This document shows, piece after piece, positions 18,662 through 28,875 of a stretch of DNA of 64,000 nucleotides (its first letter is position 1; each line of letters starts with the position of its first letter). The notes under the pieces are model-generated. The model made no database searches. It was not told the DNA's origin and saw only the letters and a program-made list of their open reading frames with translations. The stretch is from Acinetobacter sp. NCu2D-2 (GTDB taxonomy: Bacteria > Pseudomonadota > Gammaproteobacteria > Pseudomonadales > Moraxellaceae). The stretch is from the NCBI RefSeq assembly GCF_001647675.1, contig NZ_CP015594.1, positions 2,046,001 through 2,110,000 on the forward strand, read 5' to 3'. The position numbers were made by a program, and so were the translations under genes.

Positions 18662-21039
18662 GAAGCCCTCAATGTCGCTTGGTAAGTGTTTTCCAACACT
18701 TGTAGGATATTATCCATACCTGATTTAATTTCAGCATCTTCCAAAGTACGGGTCGGATGCTGCCAAAGAATTGCAAATGCAAGTGAGCGTTTGCCTTCCT
18801 CAACCCCTTGTCCAGTATACACATCGAACAACCAAGTAGAGTCTAGAAGCTCACCACCTGTTTTTTCGATAAGTTGCTGAATTTCGCTAACATTAATCTT
18901 ATCACTAATTAAAAGCGCAATATCACGTCGAACCGACGGAAAACGTGATAATTCTGTAAAATTAGATACATAAGTTTGCAAAACAGCCTTTTGATCAAGT
19001 TCAGCGACCCAAGTGGTTGCCAAATCAAGCTCATCTTCAAGTGATGGGTGCAAGCGACCTAAGTAACCGATTGATTTTCCATCAACTAAAATTTCAGCAG
19101 ATTGACCAGGATGTAACCAGCTACGCTCTGAACGGACATATTGAACGTTTAAACGTGCAGCATCTAAAATCTCTTCAATATCGCCTTTAAAGTCAAAGAA
19201 GTCCATTGGCTGAGCTTTGCCGTGCCAAGATTCAGTCGTACGTGAACCTGTTGCCACCATCGCAAAAGTTGGAATTTGTTTAAGGTCATGAATTGAAGCA
19301 GCATTTTGATAATCAAAACGCAAACCAAGTTCATAGAAACGTACACGGCTTTGCTGACGATTCACATTGTACTGTACACATGGAATCAAGCTTGAAAGCA
19401 ATGTTGAACGCATTACTGCTAAATCACTTGAGATTGGGTTTGCCAATGCCAATGGATTTACCGCGGGGTTTAATTGTTTTTCAAGTTTTAAGTCGGCGAA
19501 ACTAAAGCTAATTGCCTCTTGGTAACCTAAAGTCACAGCAGTTTGACGTAATTGAGCCAATTCAAATTGATCTTGATATTTAGCAAGTTTGACATCAATC
19601 ACAGGTAAGCTGATTTGAATGTTGTCATAACCATGAATACGCGCAACTTCTTCAATCAAGTCTTGGTAAATCGTCATATCAAAACGATGTGATGGAGGAA
19701 CAACTGTCCACTCACCTTCCGCTTTTACAGTCACCGCACAACCTAGGCGTGTTAAAGCATCGGTAATGAAGTCAGATTCAACTTTATAACCCAAAAGTTG
19801 ATCCACTTGTGCTTGATTTAACTCAATCGCTTCACGTTTCGGTAGAAGCTCAGGTTTTTCAGCAACAGTGATTGGACCAAATTCACCGCCTGCAAGTTCA
19901 GCAATCAATTGTGATGCACGATGCATTGCCACCAATGGTAATTCAAAGTCAACACCACGTTCATAACGTTGTGATGCATCGGTATGTAAACCAAAGCTAC
20001 GTGCACGACCAGCAATATACAATTGATCAAAGAATGCAGATTCCAGGAAGATCTCAGTCGTGGTATCTGAAACAGCAGATGATAAACCGCCCATGATCCC
20101 TGCAATGGCTAATGCTTTATTATCATCCGCAATCACCATCACTTTTTCAGAGAGCTCCACTTCTTGTTCATTCAGAAGTGTCAGTTTTTCTGAAGCAGTT
20201 GCTTGGCGAACATGGATAGAACCTTCCACTTTACCGCCATCAAAAGCGTGAAGCGGTTGACCCAATTCCATCAATACATAGTTGGTAATATCGACCAAAA
20301 TGCTGTGCTGACGAATACCCGCACGTGCAAGTGCTCGTTCCATCCATTCAGGCGTTGGCGCTTTGGTGTTGACGTTTTTGATCACACGACCCAAGTAACG
20401 TGGACAACCGTCAGTTTCAACAACCACTTTCTTTTCATCAGGGATTGTTGCAGCTACTTCTTTAATTTCAGGCGCAGTCACAGGAAGTTGGTTAATCACA
20501 CCAATTTCACGTGCAATACCACGGATACTGAAGCAGTCACCACGGTTCGGTGTGATACTGATATCAATCACATGATCATCTAAGTCTAGATATTCACGGA
20601 TGTTCACACCAACAGGAGCATCAGCAGGAAGCTCTAATAGACCATCAATTTTGTCTTCTAAATCAATTTCAGAAGCACCGCAAAGCATACCGTGTGATTC
20701 AACACCACGTAGTTTGCCTTTTTTGATTTTGAAATCGCCCGGTAACACTGCACCAATCGTCGCAACAGGTGCTTTCATGCCAGCACGTACGTTTGGTGCG
20801 CCGCATACGATTTGTAAAGGTTCACCTGAACCGATGTTCACTGTGGTTACACGTAGACGATCCGCATCTGGATGTTGTTCTACAGTCAACACTTCACCAA
20901 CCACAACACCTGTAAATGGTTTAGCAGCAGGTGCAAGTTCATCCACTTCTAGACCTAACATGGTCAATTGATCAGATAAAGTATTGCTATCGATGGCTGG
21001 GTTGACCCATGTGCGTAGCCAATTTTCGCTAATTTTCAT
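18658..21039 (-). CDS. pheT: Phenylalanyl-tRNA synthetase subunit beta
   Basis: Beta subunit (793 residues) of the alpha2-beta2 enzyme that charges tRNA-Phe. Domains in order: EMAP/OB-type tRNA-binding domain (about residues 40-150), B3/B4 editing region (about 210-380), B5 DNA-binding-like domain, catalytic-like core, and the C-terminal anticodon-binding FDX-ACB domain ([15 protein letters not shown] onward). AGGA lies nine bases before ATG 21039. pheS is upstream on the same strand but separated by 175 bases of palindromic repeats, unlike the tight E. coli spacing. It overlaps ihfA by four bases. Confidence 0.97.
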   Translation of the reverse strand: MKISENWLRTWVNPAIDSNTLSDQLTMLGLEVDELAPAAKPFTGVVVGEVLTVEQHPDADRLRVTTVNIGSGEPLQIVCGAPNVRAGMKAPVATIGAVLPGDFKIKKGKLRGVESHGMLCGASEIDLEDKIDGLLELPADAPVGVNIREYLDLDDHVIDISITPNRGDCFSIRGIAREIGVINQLPVTAPEIKEVAATIPDEKKVVVETDGCPRYLGRVIKNVNTKAPTPEWMERALARAGIRQHSILVDITNYVLMELGQPLHAFDGGKVEGSIHVRQATASEKLTLLNEQEVELSEKVMVIADDNKALAIAGIMGGLSSAVSDTTTEIFLESAFFDQLYIAGRARSFGLHTDASQRYERGVDFELPLVAMHRASQLIAELAGGEFGPITVAEKPELLPKREAIELNQAQVDQLLGYKVESDFITDALTRLGCAVTVKAEGEWTVVPPSHRFDMTIYQDLIEEVARIHGYDNIQISLPVIDVKLAKYQDQFELAQLRQTAVTLGYQEAISFSFADLKLEKQLNPAVNPLALANPISSDLAVMRSTLLSSLIPCVQYNVNRQQSRVRFYELGLRFDYQNAASIHDLKQIPTFAMVATGSRTTESWHGKAQPMDFFDFKGDIEEILDAARLNVQYVRSERSWLHPGQSAEILVDGKSIGYLGRLHPSLEDELDLATTWVAELDQKAVLQTYVSNFTELSRFPSVRRDIALLISDKINVSEIQQLIEKTGGELLDSTWLFDVYTGQGVEEGKRSLAFAILWQHPTRTLEDAEIKSGMDNILQVLENTYQATLRAS

Positions 21040-21055
21040 ACATTCATTTCCTGAA

Positions 21056-21155
21056 TCTCCCCTAACCCCTCTTTAACCAAGAGGGGAACACCCACACTTT
21101 TATTTGTTTCGTGTAAGTCCCCCTTTTTCAAAGGGGGATTTAGGGGGATTTTTAA
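21056..21155. repeat. Palindromic repeat cluster between pheS and pheT (copy C type)
   Basis: Two hairpin-forming inverted repeats occur in series: CCCCTCTT at 21066-21073 with AAGAGGGG at 21079-21086, and CCCCCTTT at 21119-21126 with AAAGGGGG at 21130-21137, followed by TTAGGGGGATTTTT. The G/C-run plus A/T-run design matches the repeats near 4470 and 10240. It is placed inside a two-gene operon. Confidence 0.65.
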
Positions 21156-21214
21156 AATCCAAAAATAATCTATTCTCCTCACCCATTGTTAGGGAGAGGA
21201 TTTAATAAAAAGTT

Positions 21215-22216
<1,002 letters not shown>

Positions 22217-22354
22217 TTAAAAATATTTTTAAAAACCACATATTCTAACAGTTTTTAGGCACTATGATGAAGTGTCGTTTTAATGAAAATTAGAATAGCG
22301 TCAATAAATATAAAAAGTATAAGATAAACACATTATCAATCAGATCAAATCATT

Positions 22355-23374
22355 ATGGCACTCGATCAAATTTGGAAGCAGCAACTCACTTTAGTGACCT
22401 ACGGCAATGAATTTTTAAATCAAGATTTAAGCTTTAGCCGCTGGGTGCAGCATTCTATTTTTAATCAGCATGCCTTTGCTTTTCGTGATTTAATCTCGCA
22501 ACATCTATTGGCACAACATTTTCAGGTTTGGCTTGAAGGTTTAAAAAAACAAGGGGTTAAACGACTTAGTCTGCATCGCTCTACCCTTCTGATTGATGAA
22601 CAGAATCCAAATCCAAATGTTGAGCTTTTGGCTTTAGACCATTTCATTGTCAGTCATGAGTCACATAAGAAGCATGCATGGATCATTGGTAAAGAACTCG
22701 CAGAATGGTATAACGCAGATAATGACTATGAAGCGCCTGACGCTCAACGTTCGAAAATACGTTTTGAAACCATGTGGCGTTATGAACTCAGTCCAAAATT
22801 TGCAAAACGTATTGATGCTGACCTAGAACAACCGAAATGGAAAGATATTCAGGTCTTTACCAACCACGAATTATTTGAAAGCAAATTTGCACAAGACTTC
22901 CAGGATCCAACACAAATTGGGCAACCCTATTACGGTTTAAAATCCGCATTAGATGTCGGTATCAGTACGAAATTGGCACTCATTCCAACCGATTATCAAG
23001 CCGATTATGCCCATGAAACGCTTTATCGTTTCGATGCGCTCTATGATTTTATTCAAGCTCAAATTCAGCATCCGTATAACAACGAGGGTGAAACATTAAC
23101 TCCTGAACAACAACTGGATTTACGCCATTTTGCTGAAAAGATTGAGGATTTACATTCTAAATTTGTTGTGAAAGTTGCTAATCATTATAAGACTGCACAC
23201 ATTCAACCACAGATGGTTTCTGACCCACTTGCAGGCGTAAGCACCGAAAACCGCCACGGTTTCAGTAAACCTGAACGTCCTAATTTGGCTCAAAGTTCAG
23301 GGGCATCTAGTGTGATTAAACTGATTTTAATTACTATTGTGATCTGTGTGATTGGCTATTACTTTGGGCTTTAA
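22355..23374 (+). CDS. Hypothetical protein with C-terminal membrane anchor
   Basis: Unrecognised 339-residue protein. The first 310 residues are soluble, rich in Gln, His and aromatics, without a signal peptide. The last 20 residues (VIKLILITIVICVIGYYFGL region) form one hydrophobic helix ending at the C-terminus, preceded by a Ser/Gly/Pro-rich linker. This is the layout of a C-tail-anchored protein with a cytoplasmic body. No catalytic motif is visible. It is divergent from pheS, and its 3' end overlaps the convergent P-loop kinase gene by 41 bases. No clear ribosome site precedes ATG 22355, so the start is moderately certain. Confidence 0.75.
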   Translation: MALDQIWKQQLTLVTYGNEFLNQDLSFSRWVQHSIFNQHAFAFRDLISQHLLAQHFQVWLEGLKKQGVKRLSLHRSTLLIDEQNPNPNVELLALDHFIVSHESHKKHAWIIGKELAEWYNADNDYEAPDAQRSKIRFETMWRYELSPKFAKRIDADLEQPKWKDIQVFTNHELFESKFAQDFQDPTQIGQPYYGLKSALDVGISTKLALIPTDYQADYAHETLYRFDALYDFIQAQIQHPYNNEGETLTPEQQLDLRHFAEKIEDLHSKFVVKVANHYKTAHIQPQMVSDPLAGVSTENRHGFSKPERPNLAQSSGASSVIKLILITIVICVIGYYFGL

Positions 23375-23900
23375 ACATATTCATTAACAAAGTCAGTTGC
23401 TTCGGTTTTCGAATGCGAAGCCATTGGATATGTTGATACTCAGGTGCATGCATTAACTTCAAATAATGCTGTCGATTCTTGCGATGTGTTTTTACCATCC
23501 ACCAAATAATTGAGTCTTGCCCAAAGAGTTTTGTTAGATTTTCCCGATTGTTTGAACTCGGCCAAAGTTTATGTTGCGTCCATGCACGATGGATTGCCCG
23601 TTGTATTGACCGTTTGAAATTGACATAAAACGGATAATCAAGCCAGATAATCGTATCGATGTTTGCCCATTTAATCGGAATGGTTCGGGTATAGTTTCCA
23701 TCAATGACATAACCCTGCGGAGCATGATCAATCGCCTGCTGAATTTTCTGGAAAAAATCCTGATCCTGACTTTGTTCCCAGTTATCCAACCAAAATAAAT
23801 CATCAAGTTCAATATAAGCTAAACCTAATTTATTCGCCAAACTTCGCGCAAAGGTAGATTTACCTGATGCCGAGATTCCAACAACATTGATTCTCTGCAT
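23334..23900 (-). CDS. P-loop NTPase / adenylate-kinase-like protein
   Basis: A 188-residue cytoplasmic protein with Walker A GISASGKST at residues 7-15 and a Walker B-like TIIWLDYP, resembling small nucleotide-kinase-like proteins annotated as topology modulation or AAA proteins. Basic and Trp/His-rich segments follow in the second half (AIHRAWTQHKLW, RKNRQHYLKL). The substrate is unknown. It shares its last 41 bases with the convergent tail-anchored gene and lies eight bases downstream of the next small gene on the same strand. Confidence 0.75.
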   Translation of the reverse strand: MQRINVVGISASGKSTFARSLANKLGLAYIELDDLFWLDNWEQSQDQDFFQKIQQAIDHAPQGYVIDGNYTRTIPIKWANIDTIIWLDYPFYVNFKRSIQRAIHRAWTQHKLWPSSNNRENLTKLFGQDSIIWWMVKTHRKNRQHYLKLMHAPEYQHIQWLRIRKPKQLTLLMNMFKAQSNSQSHRSQ

Positions 23901-23908
23901 ACAACCAA

Positions 23909-24106
23909 TTAATTAATAGGGCGAAGTTCTATTTTTATGCGCTGTTTTTGGGTAGATGTATGAATGTAATGTGTAATGGCTGCAATTTCAGCTTCAATTT
24001 CATTGCCTGAGTCATCGACAAAACGTAGATACTCCCCTTCACGCGGAATGACGGCCAAATCAATCTCAAGTGCTGTTTCATTTAGACCCACAATTTCTAC
24101 ACGCAT
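23909..24106 (-). CDS. Small conserved hypothetical protein (65 aa)
   Basis: Short acidic protein with alternating hydrophobic residues suggesting a small beta barrel (VEIVGLNETALEIDLAVIP, then TQKQRIKIELRPIN). A GTG at 24115 is in frame but overlaps the AAAAGG ribosome site, which gives about eight bases of spacing to ATG 24106; the ATG is chosen. It sits eight bases before the P-loop kinase gene and may be cotranscribed with it. Function unknown. Confidence 0.65.
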   Translation of the reverse strand: MRVEIVGLNETALEIDLAVIPREGEYLRFVDDSGNEIEAEIAAITHYIHTSTQKQRIKIELRPIN

Positions 24107-24224
24107 ATTGCACACCTTTTTTTATAATGAAATGATTTAGATCTTATTTAGCGTGATTTTTTTCAATAAGCCTAGATGAATTCTGTAATCAAAGATGAAC
24201 AACTCATCCCATTAAAAATAAAGC

Positions 24225-24256
24225 AAAAAAAAGACCGCTTAAAGCGGTCTTTTTTT
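24225..24256 (-). terminator. Terminator after rplT
   Basis: AAGACCGC, loop TTAAA, GCGGTCTT flanked by long A and T runs. It lies directly after rplT in the direction of transcription and cuts rpmI-rplT off from genes to the left. Confidence 0.9.
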
Positions 24257-24269
24257 AAGTCATAAAGAC

Positions 24270-24629
24270 TTATGCAGCCAATGCGTCTTTAGCTTTAGCA
24301 GCTAGAGCAGAAAACGCAACTGCGTCATGCATAGCGATGTCAGCAAGTACGCGACGGTCGATAATCACTTGAGCTTTTTTCAAGCCAGCGATCATACGGC
24401 TGTACGACAAACCATTTTGACGTGCACCAGCGTTGATACGTGCAATCCATAAAGCGCGGAATTGACGTTTCTTTTGACGACGGTCACGGTAAGCATATTG
24501 ACCAGCTTTGATTACCGCTTGGAACGCTACGCGGTAAACGCGTGAACGAGCACCATAGTAACCTTTAGCGCGAGCAAGAATTTTTTTGTGACGGCGATGA
24601 GCCTGTACACCACGTTTTACACGAGCCAT
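24270..24629 (-). CDS. rplT: 50S ribosomal protein L20
   Basis: 119-residue basic protein that binds 23S rRNA early in assembly. The long N-terminal helix ([18 protein letters not shown]) and globular C-terminal domain ([13 protein letters not shown]) are typical. It lies 11 bases after rpmI. In E. coli L20 represses rpmI-rplT translation; the leader upstream of rpmI may play the same role here. It is followed by a strong terminator rather than pheS. Confidence 0.98.
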   Translation of the reverse strand: MARVKRGVQAHRRHKKILARAKGYYGARSRVYRVAFQAVIKAGQYAYRDRRQKKRQFRALWIARINAGARQNGLSYSRMIAGLKKAQVIIDRRVLADIAMHDAVAFSALAAKAKDALAA

Positions 24630-24640
24630 TTATAATCTCC

Positions 24641-24835
24641 TTAGATGTACGGGCACATACGGCGAACTGAAGCAACGTCACTTACGTGAACCATTACACA
24701 GCCGCGTAATTGACGAATACGCTTAGCAGATTTTTTGGTCAAAATGTGGCGTTTGAACGCTTGTTTACGCTTAAAACCGTTAGCAGTCGCTTTAAAGCGT
24801 TTAGCTGCACCACGGCGAGTTTTCATCTTAGGCAT
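24641..24835 (-). CDS. rpmI: 50S ribosomal protein L35
   Basis: 64-residue basic protein starting [15 protein letters not shown]. The open frame extends 24 codons further upstream, but AGAGG lies about five bases before ATG 24835, which gives the normal family length. It is the first gene of an rpmI-rplT pair. Its own promoter probably lies in 24836-25065, where a minus-strand TAGAAT is preceded by a T-rich -35, followed by a leader with ACCTGCAGGT and CGTTT/AAACG inverted repeats. Confidence 0.97.
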   Translation of the reverse strand: MPKMKTRRGAAKRFKATANGFKRKQAFKRHILTKKSAKRIRQLRGCVMVHVSDVASVRRMCPYI

Positions 24836-25007
24836 AACAACCTCTTTTGAACACCTGTTCGGCTCGTTTGCACCATTACAAAACGACCTGCAGGTAAGGG
24901 AGCGCATATTCTAATTCATATCGCTTCAAAACAAAAGCATTGCTCGTCGTTTATTCAATTCTTTTGCTCCCCCTACCAAATAACATGAGTAATACAGCAA
25001 GAAATGA

Positions 25008-25035
25008 TTGGATTGTATAAAGATCACTCTATAAT
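25008..25035 (+). promoter_or_regulatory. Sigma-70 type promoter of the MFS transporter gene
   Basis: TTGGAT at 25008-25013, 16-base spacer, TATAAT at 25030-25035, about 30 bases before ATG 25066. Confidence 0.7.
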
Positions 25036-25065
25036 TCATCTACTGATTTTTGCCTTCATTTTCCC

Positions 25066-26322
25066 ATGCTAAAACAAACAGATGCTTTTGCAGCGCTGCG
25101 GTATCGTGATTTCTCTATTGTGACTTTGAATCAATTTTTCCTGACTTTAGCGATTTTGATTCAGGAAATTATTGTGGCTTACTCCCTCTATAAAATTACC
25201 AAAGATCCGCTCACACTCGGTCTTATTGGGTTAGCGGAAGCAATTCCTTTTATTGCACTTTCGCTTTGGGGTGGCTATTTTGCTGACCGTTTTAATAAGC
25301 AGACCATTATGAAAATCTGTTTATTTTTCTCGATTCCGATGCCACTCATTTTATGGAATTTATTCCACCAACATATCTTAAATCACATCTCTACCCTGCA
25401 ACTTTCTCTCGGCATTTATGCAGTGATCTTTTGTTTAGGGACAATTCGCGGTTTTTATGCACCTTCTGCAACTTCTCTTAAGCCGTTTCTAATTCCTCGT
25501 GAGCTTTATACCAATGGTGCAACATGGACGACAATTGGCTGGCAAAGTGGTGTGATTATCGGACCCATGCTCGGTGGATTTATGCTGGCATTTTTAGGAC
25601 GTGAAACCAGCCTGTTTAGCGTGGCAGGCTTATTAGTCATCTGTTTCATTTTGATTCATCTATTAGAAAAAAGAGTTTTTCCGAAAATTGAAACCGATGA
25701 CGTGCTGCGTAGTTTAGGTGATGGTTTTCGCTTTATTTGGGGCAATAAAATCGTGCTGTGGTCGATTTCTTTAGACCTTGTTTCAGTACTGTTTGGTGGC
25801 GTAATTGCCCTGCTTCCAATCTTCGCAGAAGACATATTAAAAGTCGGTCCTGAAGGATTAGGTTATTTACGTGCAGCCCCTTCCATCGGTGCATTGCTGA
25901 CCATGATTGCCTTAACTCGTTTCCCACCAACACATCATGCATGGCGCAACATGTTGTTGGCTGTCGCAGGTTTTGGCTTCTTTACCCTCTTGTTTGCCGT
26001 ATCCAATTCAATGTGGCTATCGCTTTTTGCATTGGCAATGACAGGTGCATGTGACAGCGTGTCAGTTGTGGTTCGACAAACCATTTTACAGATCTATCCA
26101 CCTGAAAATATGCGTGGCCGTGTCGCTGCCGTAAATGGCATGTTTGTGTCATCCAGTAATGAATTAGGTGCTTTTGAATCAGGTCTTGCGGCCAAATACA
26201 TGGGTACCATTATGGCGACTGTATTTGGAGGATGTATGACCTTGGTTGTGGTTGCGATCAGCTGGGCAAAAACCAAAGATTTATTTAGTGTAGATATCAC
26301 CAAAGCATCAAAACCCGATTAA
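25066..26322 (+). CDS. MFS transporter (EntS/MFS_3-like)
   Basis: Inner-membrane major facilitator of 418 residues with 10-12 predicted helices. The MFS motif A-like loop is GGYFADRFNKQ (about residues 68-78), and a second half-repeat ends with NMRGRVAAVNGMF. The type resembles the EntS-like MFS_3 group of exporters. The substrate cannot be told. A good promoter lies just upstream, but no strong ribosome site precedes the ATG. It belongs to the block of genes that separates infC from rpmI-rplT. Confidence 0.85.
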   Translation: MLKQTDAFAALRYRDFSIVTLNQFFLTLAILIQEIIVAYSLYKITKDPLTLGLIGLAEAIPFIALSLWGGYFADRFNKQTIMKICLFFSIPMPLILWNLFHQHILNHISTLQLSLGIYAVIFCLGTIRGFYAPSATSLKPFLIPRELYTNGATWTTIGWQSGVIIGPMLGGFMLAFLGRETSLFSVAGLLVICFILIHLLEKRVFPKIETDDVLRSLGDGFRFIWGNKIVLWSISLDLVSVLFGGVIALLPIFAEDILKVGPEGLGYLRAAPSIGALLTMIALTRFPPTHHAWRNMLLAVAGFGFFTLLFAVSNSMWLSLFALAMTGACDSVSVVVRQTILQIYPPENMRGRVAAVNGMFVSSSNELGAFESGLAAKYMGTIMATVFGGCMTLVVVAISWAKTKDLFSVDITKASKPD

Positions 26323-26340
26323 TACAGCAATTGGACTTGT

Positions 26341-26366
26341 CAGTATTTCTGTTTCGAGAAATACTG
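26341..26366. repeat. Perfect 10-bp inverted repeat between the MFS and TonB-like genes
   Basis: CAGTATTTCT, loop GTTTCG, AGAAATACTG. No T tract follows, so it is not a standard terminator; it could be an operator or RNA stem. Confidence 0.6.
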
Positions 26367-26411
26367 CACAAGCTCTAGCACTCTACTCATGCGATTCAGA
26401 ACTTTTAATTT

Positions 26412-27137
26412 ATGAAATATGCACTTCCTCTTGCTGTGATTGCGAGTTTCACAGCAACCAGCACTTATGCAGACAAGATTCATCAACTCCCATCACAAAG
26501 CATTCAAGTGAGTTCTGCACATCTCACCACCCGCATTGAATGGCAAAAATTCCCACACATTAAGATTAATGATTCTGATCTTAAAGATTCACCACGTTCG
26601 GCAGTGGTCCGCATTCATGCCAATACCCAAGGCAAAGTGAACCATGCTGAGATTCAAGACAGTACTGGTTTAAAGGCGCTCGATCAGAAAATTATTCAAG
26701 CCGTTCTAAACGCACGCGTTAAACCGCATATTGAAAATGACATTGCAATGCCGATCATTGGTTATCAAGTTTTCAACCTTAAACCTTCTGAAGAGCATGA
26801 AGCATGTCAATACACATTTAACTCTCAGCTTTGGCAAAAACAGCAAAAGAATCCTAAAGCACAGTTTCAGTATTTAGAACAACCCAATCTACATATCAGC
26901 ACTTTAGATTTAAAAGGTTCAGATCGTAAGATTATCTATAAAATGAAGCTAAAACATGATCAGATCCAAAGTATTAAGATCATTCAAGGTTCGGGGATCT
27001 ATACTTTAGACCAGCAATTCAAGTCGGATTTACAAGGGACGAAAGTTCGTATAAAAGCCAAAGCATCTCATCTTTGGTTATATAAGCCACGCCAGATCAA
27101 AGACCAAATAACATTTAAATTAACAAGCTGTTCTTAA
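26412..27137 (+). CDS. Periplasmic TonB C-terminal-domain-like protein
   Basis: 241-residue secreted protein with a signal peptide (MKYALPLAVIASFTATSTYA, cleavage before DK). The region of about residues 60-125 (SAVVRIHANTQGKVNHAEIQ, LDQKIIQAVLNARVKP) resembles the TonB C-terminal fold. A second, more divergent copy may occupy about 150-235 (IIYKMKLKHDQIQSIKI). There is no transmembrane anchor or Pro-rich linker, so it is not a full energy transducer. Function unknown. It follows the MFS gene on the same strand after a perfect inverted repeat. Confidence 0.65.
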   Translation: MKYALPLAVIASFTATSTYADKIHQLPSQSIQVSSAHLTTRIEWQKFPHIKINDSDLKDSPRSAVVRIHANTQGKVNHAEIQDSTGLKALDQKIIQAVLNARVKPHIENDIAMPIIGYQVFNLKPSEEHEACQYTFNSQLWQKQQKNPKAQFQYLEQPNLHISTLDLKGSDRKIIYKMKLKHDQIQSIKIIQGSGIYTLDQQFKSDLQGTKVRIKAKASHLWLYKPRQIKDQITFKLTSCS

Positions 27138-27179
27138 TGAATAGCTTGTTTTTTGAGGCTGTGTTATTGAGTTATGATT

Positions 27180-27605
27180 TTACAAAACATTGAGAAAAAT
27201 GAGATAGACACACAGATAACGCCCTATCTTTGCAATGCTAACCATCAATAGAAAACGGTAAAAATTTTCTTTCATTAAGCCCGCAATCAGGGTAATAGGA
27301 TCGCCAATAATCGGCAGCCAACTCAGCAATAAAGACCAAAACCCATAGCGTTGATACAGTCTCTGGGCTTTAGATAATTGTTTCTGTGAAACAGGAAACC
27401 ATTTCTTATTTTTGAAATGCTCAATTCGAAGCCCTAGATACCAATTGACACAAGACCCAAGTACGTTACCAATACTCGCCACTACAATAAGAACGAAGAC
27501 AGAATCTTGTGCTTGTGCCAATAAAGCTAAAAGTACAGCCTCAGATTGCAAAGGTAAAAGAGTTGCTGCACCAAAGGCTGAAATAAAGAGCAGGATTAAG
27601 CTCAT
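27180..27605 (-). CDS. YqaA/DedA-type membrane protein
   Basis: 141-residue inner-membrane protein of the SNARE-associated (VTT/DedA) superfamily, YqaA branch. It shows a glycine-rich reentrant-type segment (GAATLLPLQSEAVL), an NVLGSCVNWYLG helix, and the conserved RYGFWSLLLSWLPIIGDPITLIAG region. DedA relatives act in lipid flipping or membrane homeostasis. Convergent with the TonB-like gene; eight bases after the next gene on its own strand. Confidence 0.8.
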   Translation of the reverse strand: MSLILLFISAFGAATLLPLQSEAVLLALLAQAQDSVFVLIVVASIGNVLGSCVNWYLGLRIEHFKNKKWFPVSQKQLSKAQRLYQRYGFWSLLLSWLPIIGDPITLIAGLMKENFYRFLLMVSIAKIGRYLCVYLIFLNVL

Positions 27606-27612
27606 AGAGCGA

Positions 27613-27900
27613 TTATTTTAATCCCAATTGTTTTTTAGTTTTTGAATATTCAAAGCTCGACCAAACCACCATTGCAAGAATGGCAAAAATACGCGCCCAT
27701 TTATATGAACTTGCAATCGGATCAATGGCTGCAGACAAAATTGCCAGATCATGTGTATTTAAGCTTGTCAGGACATTTTGAATATGCACAATTTCAGCCA
27801 CAAATAAAGCCAAGCATGCCACCACACCTAAAATAATGCTCCAATACACTTTGGGATTTGTTTCGACAATACGCGTCGCATTTAAGAAAAATGATTTCAT
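27613..27900 (-). CDS. Small membrane protein, hypothetical (95 aa)
   Basis: Two predicted membrane helices (about residues 20-42 and 68-84) around a polar loop; starts MKSFFLNATRIVETNPKVYW. The open frame is longer (ATG 27969), but AGG lies seven bases before ATG 27900, and the upstream part contains the terminator of the preceding gst gene, so 27900 is chosen. Family not recognised. Probably cotranscribed with the YqaA gene. Confidence 0.65.
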   Translation of the reverse strand: MKSFFLNATRIVETNPKVYWSIILGVVACLALFVAEIVHIQNVLTSLNTHDLAILSAAIDPIASSYKWARIFAILAMVVWSSFEYSKTKKQLGLK

Positions 27901-27913
27901 AACATTACCTAAT

Positions 27914-27936
27914 AAAAAACCACCCGAAGGCGGTTT
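27914..27936 (-). terminator. Terminator after the GST gene with UUCG tetraloop
   Basis: On the minus strand AAACCGCC, loop TTCG, GGTGGTTT then T run: an eight-bp stem with one wobble closed by a stable cUUCGg tetraloop. Confidence 0.85.
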
Positions 27937-27969
27937 ATTCAATGAAGGATATCTTAGCATAAAGTCCAA

Positions 27970-28593
27970 TCAAGGCTTGACCTCAATTGCCAATGCTTTT
28001 TGCACAGCAGAACGGGCTTTAATACGCTCTACATAATTTTGTATATTAGGATAGTCGACTAAATCTATCCCTTGCCATTCATAGCGCAGAATCCATGGGA
28101 AGATGGCCATATCTGCAATTGAGTATTCCCCTGCAACAAAGTCCTGCCCAACCAGATGTTTATTTAGAACACCATACAGACGCTTGGTTTCCTCTACATA
28201 ACGATTGGTCGCATAAGGAATACGCTCAGGTGCAAATCGACTGAAATGATGGTTTTGTCCCAGCATTGGCCCAAAACCACCCATTTGCCACATCAGCCAC
28301 TGCTCGACTTGAATACGATCTACTTCATTACTCGGGTAAAATTGACCTGTTTTACGACCTAAATATTGCAAGATCGCACCCGACTCAAATACAGAAATCG
28401 CTTCGTGATTTGGACCATCCTGATCGACGATAGCGGGAATTTTATTATTTGGTGAAATGGCTAAAAAGTCAGGTTGAAATTGATCATTAGCTAAAATATT
28501 AATGGGAATAATCTGATAATCGAGCCCCATTTCTTCCAATGCGATACTGATTTTTAGACCGTTTGGTGTACCCCAATAATACAGATCAATCAT
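27970..28593 (-). CDS. Glutathione S-transferase family protein
   Basis: 207-residue cytoplasmic protein. The N-terminal thioredoxin-like domain (LYYWGTPNGLKISIALEE, NNKIPAIVD with cis-Pro, ESGAILQYL) and all-helical C-terminal domain match GSTs of the YfcG/YghU-like (Nu or related) type. Catalysis could rely on the Thr/Asn near TPNG rather than Tyr. A TTG at 28608 is in frame, but ATG 28593 is favoured. It ends at a UUCG-type terminator. Confidence 0.85.
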   Translation of the reverse strand: MIDLYYWGTPNGLKISIALEEMGLDYQIIPINILANDQFQPDFLAISPNNKIPAIVDQDGPNHEAISVFESGAILQYLGRKTGQFYPSNEVDRIQVEQWLMWQMGGFGPMLGQNHHFSRFAPERIPYATNRYVEETKRLYGVLNKHLVGQDFVAGEYSIADMAIFPWILRYEWQGIDLVDYPNIQNYVERIKARSAVQKALAIEVKP

Positions 28594-28875
28594 TTTTGTT
28601 ATGCTCAATTAAAGCCATTTTTGGCGTGCGTTTACACCTTAATGCATTTCAAAAAAAACAACAAGATTGATTTTATAAAATTTTAATTTGTTTTATATCA
28701 ATACCTTGTTTAAATATTTTAAAAAACTTCCCACTTTTATTCTTGAAAATCTTGGTACTGATCATATATTTATTTTGCATAAGGATTGAAGCAATCTTAT
28801 GCACTGTTGATGTCCAACATGACAGATTGAATATCTTGTTTTTATAACTTTGCTTGATTTGAGAGAGTTCTAATC
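28594..28875. other. Divergent gst/hsp20 regulatory region
   Basis: 282 very AT-rich bases. Contains CTTGAAA at 28742 (matches the -35 of sigma-32 promoters, though the -10 that follows is poor) and an imperfect inverted repeat at 28777-28802 (GCATAAGGATTG ... CAATCTTATGC, one-base bulge). The hsp20 ribosome site GAGAGAG lies just before 28876. Confidence 0.45.

Noticed and set aside
20203..20583. 126-codon plus-strand ORF inside pheT
   Set aside because: Shadow frame of a clearly coding synthetase gene; no start signals.
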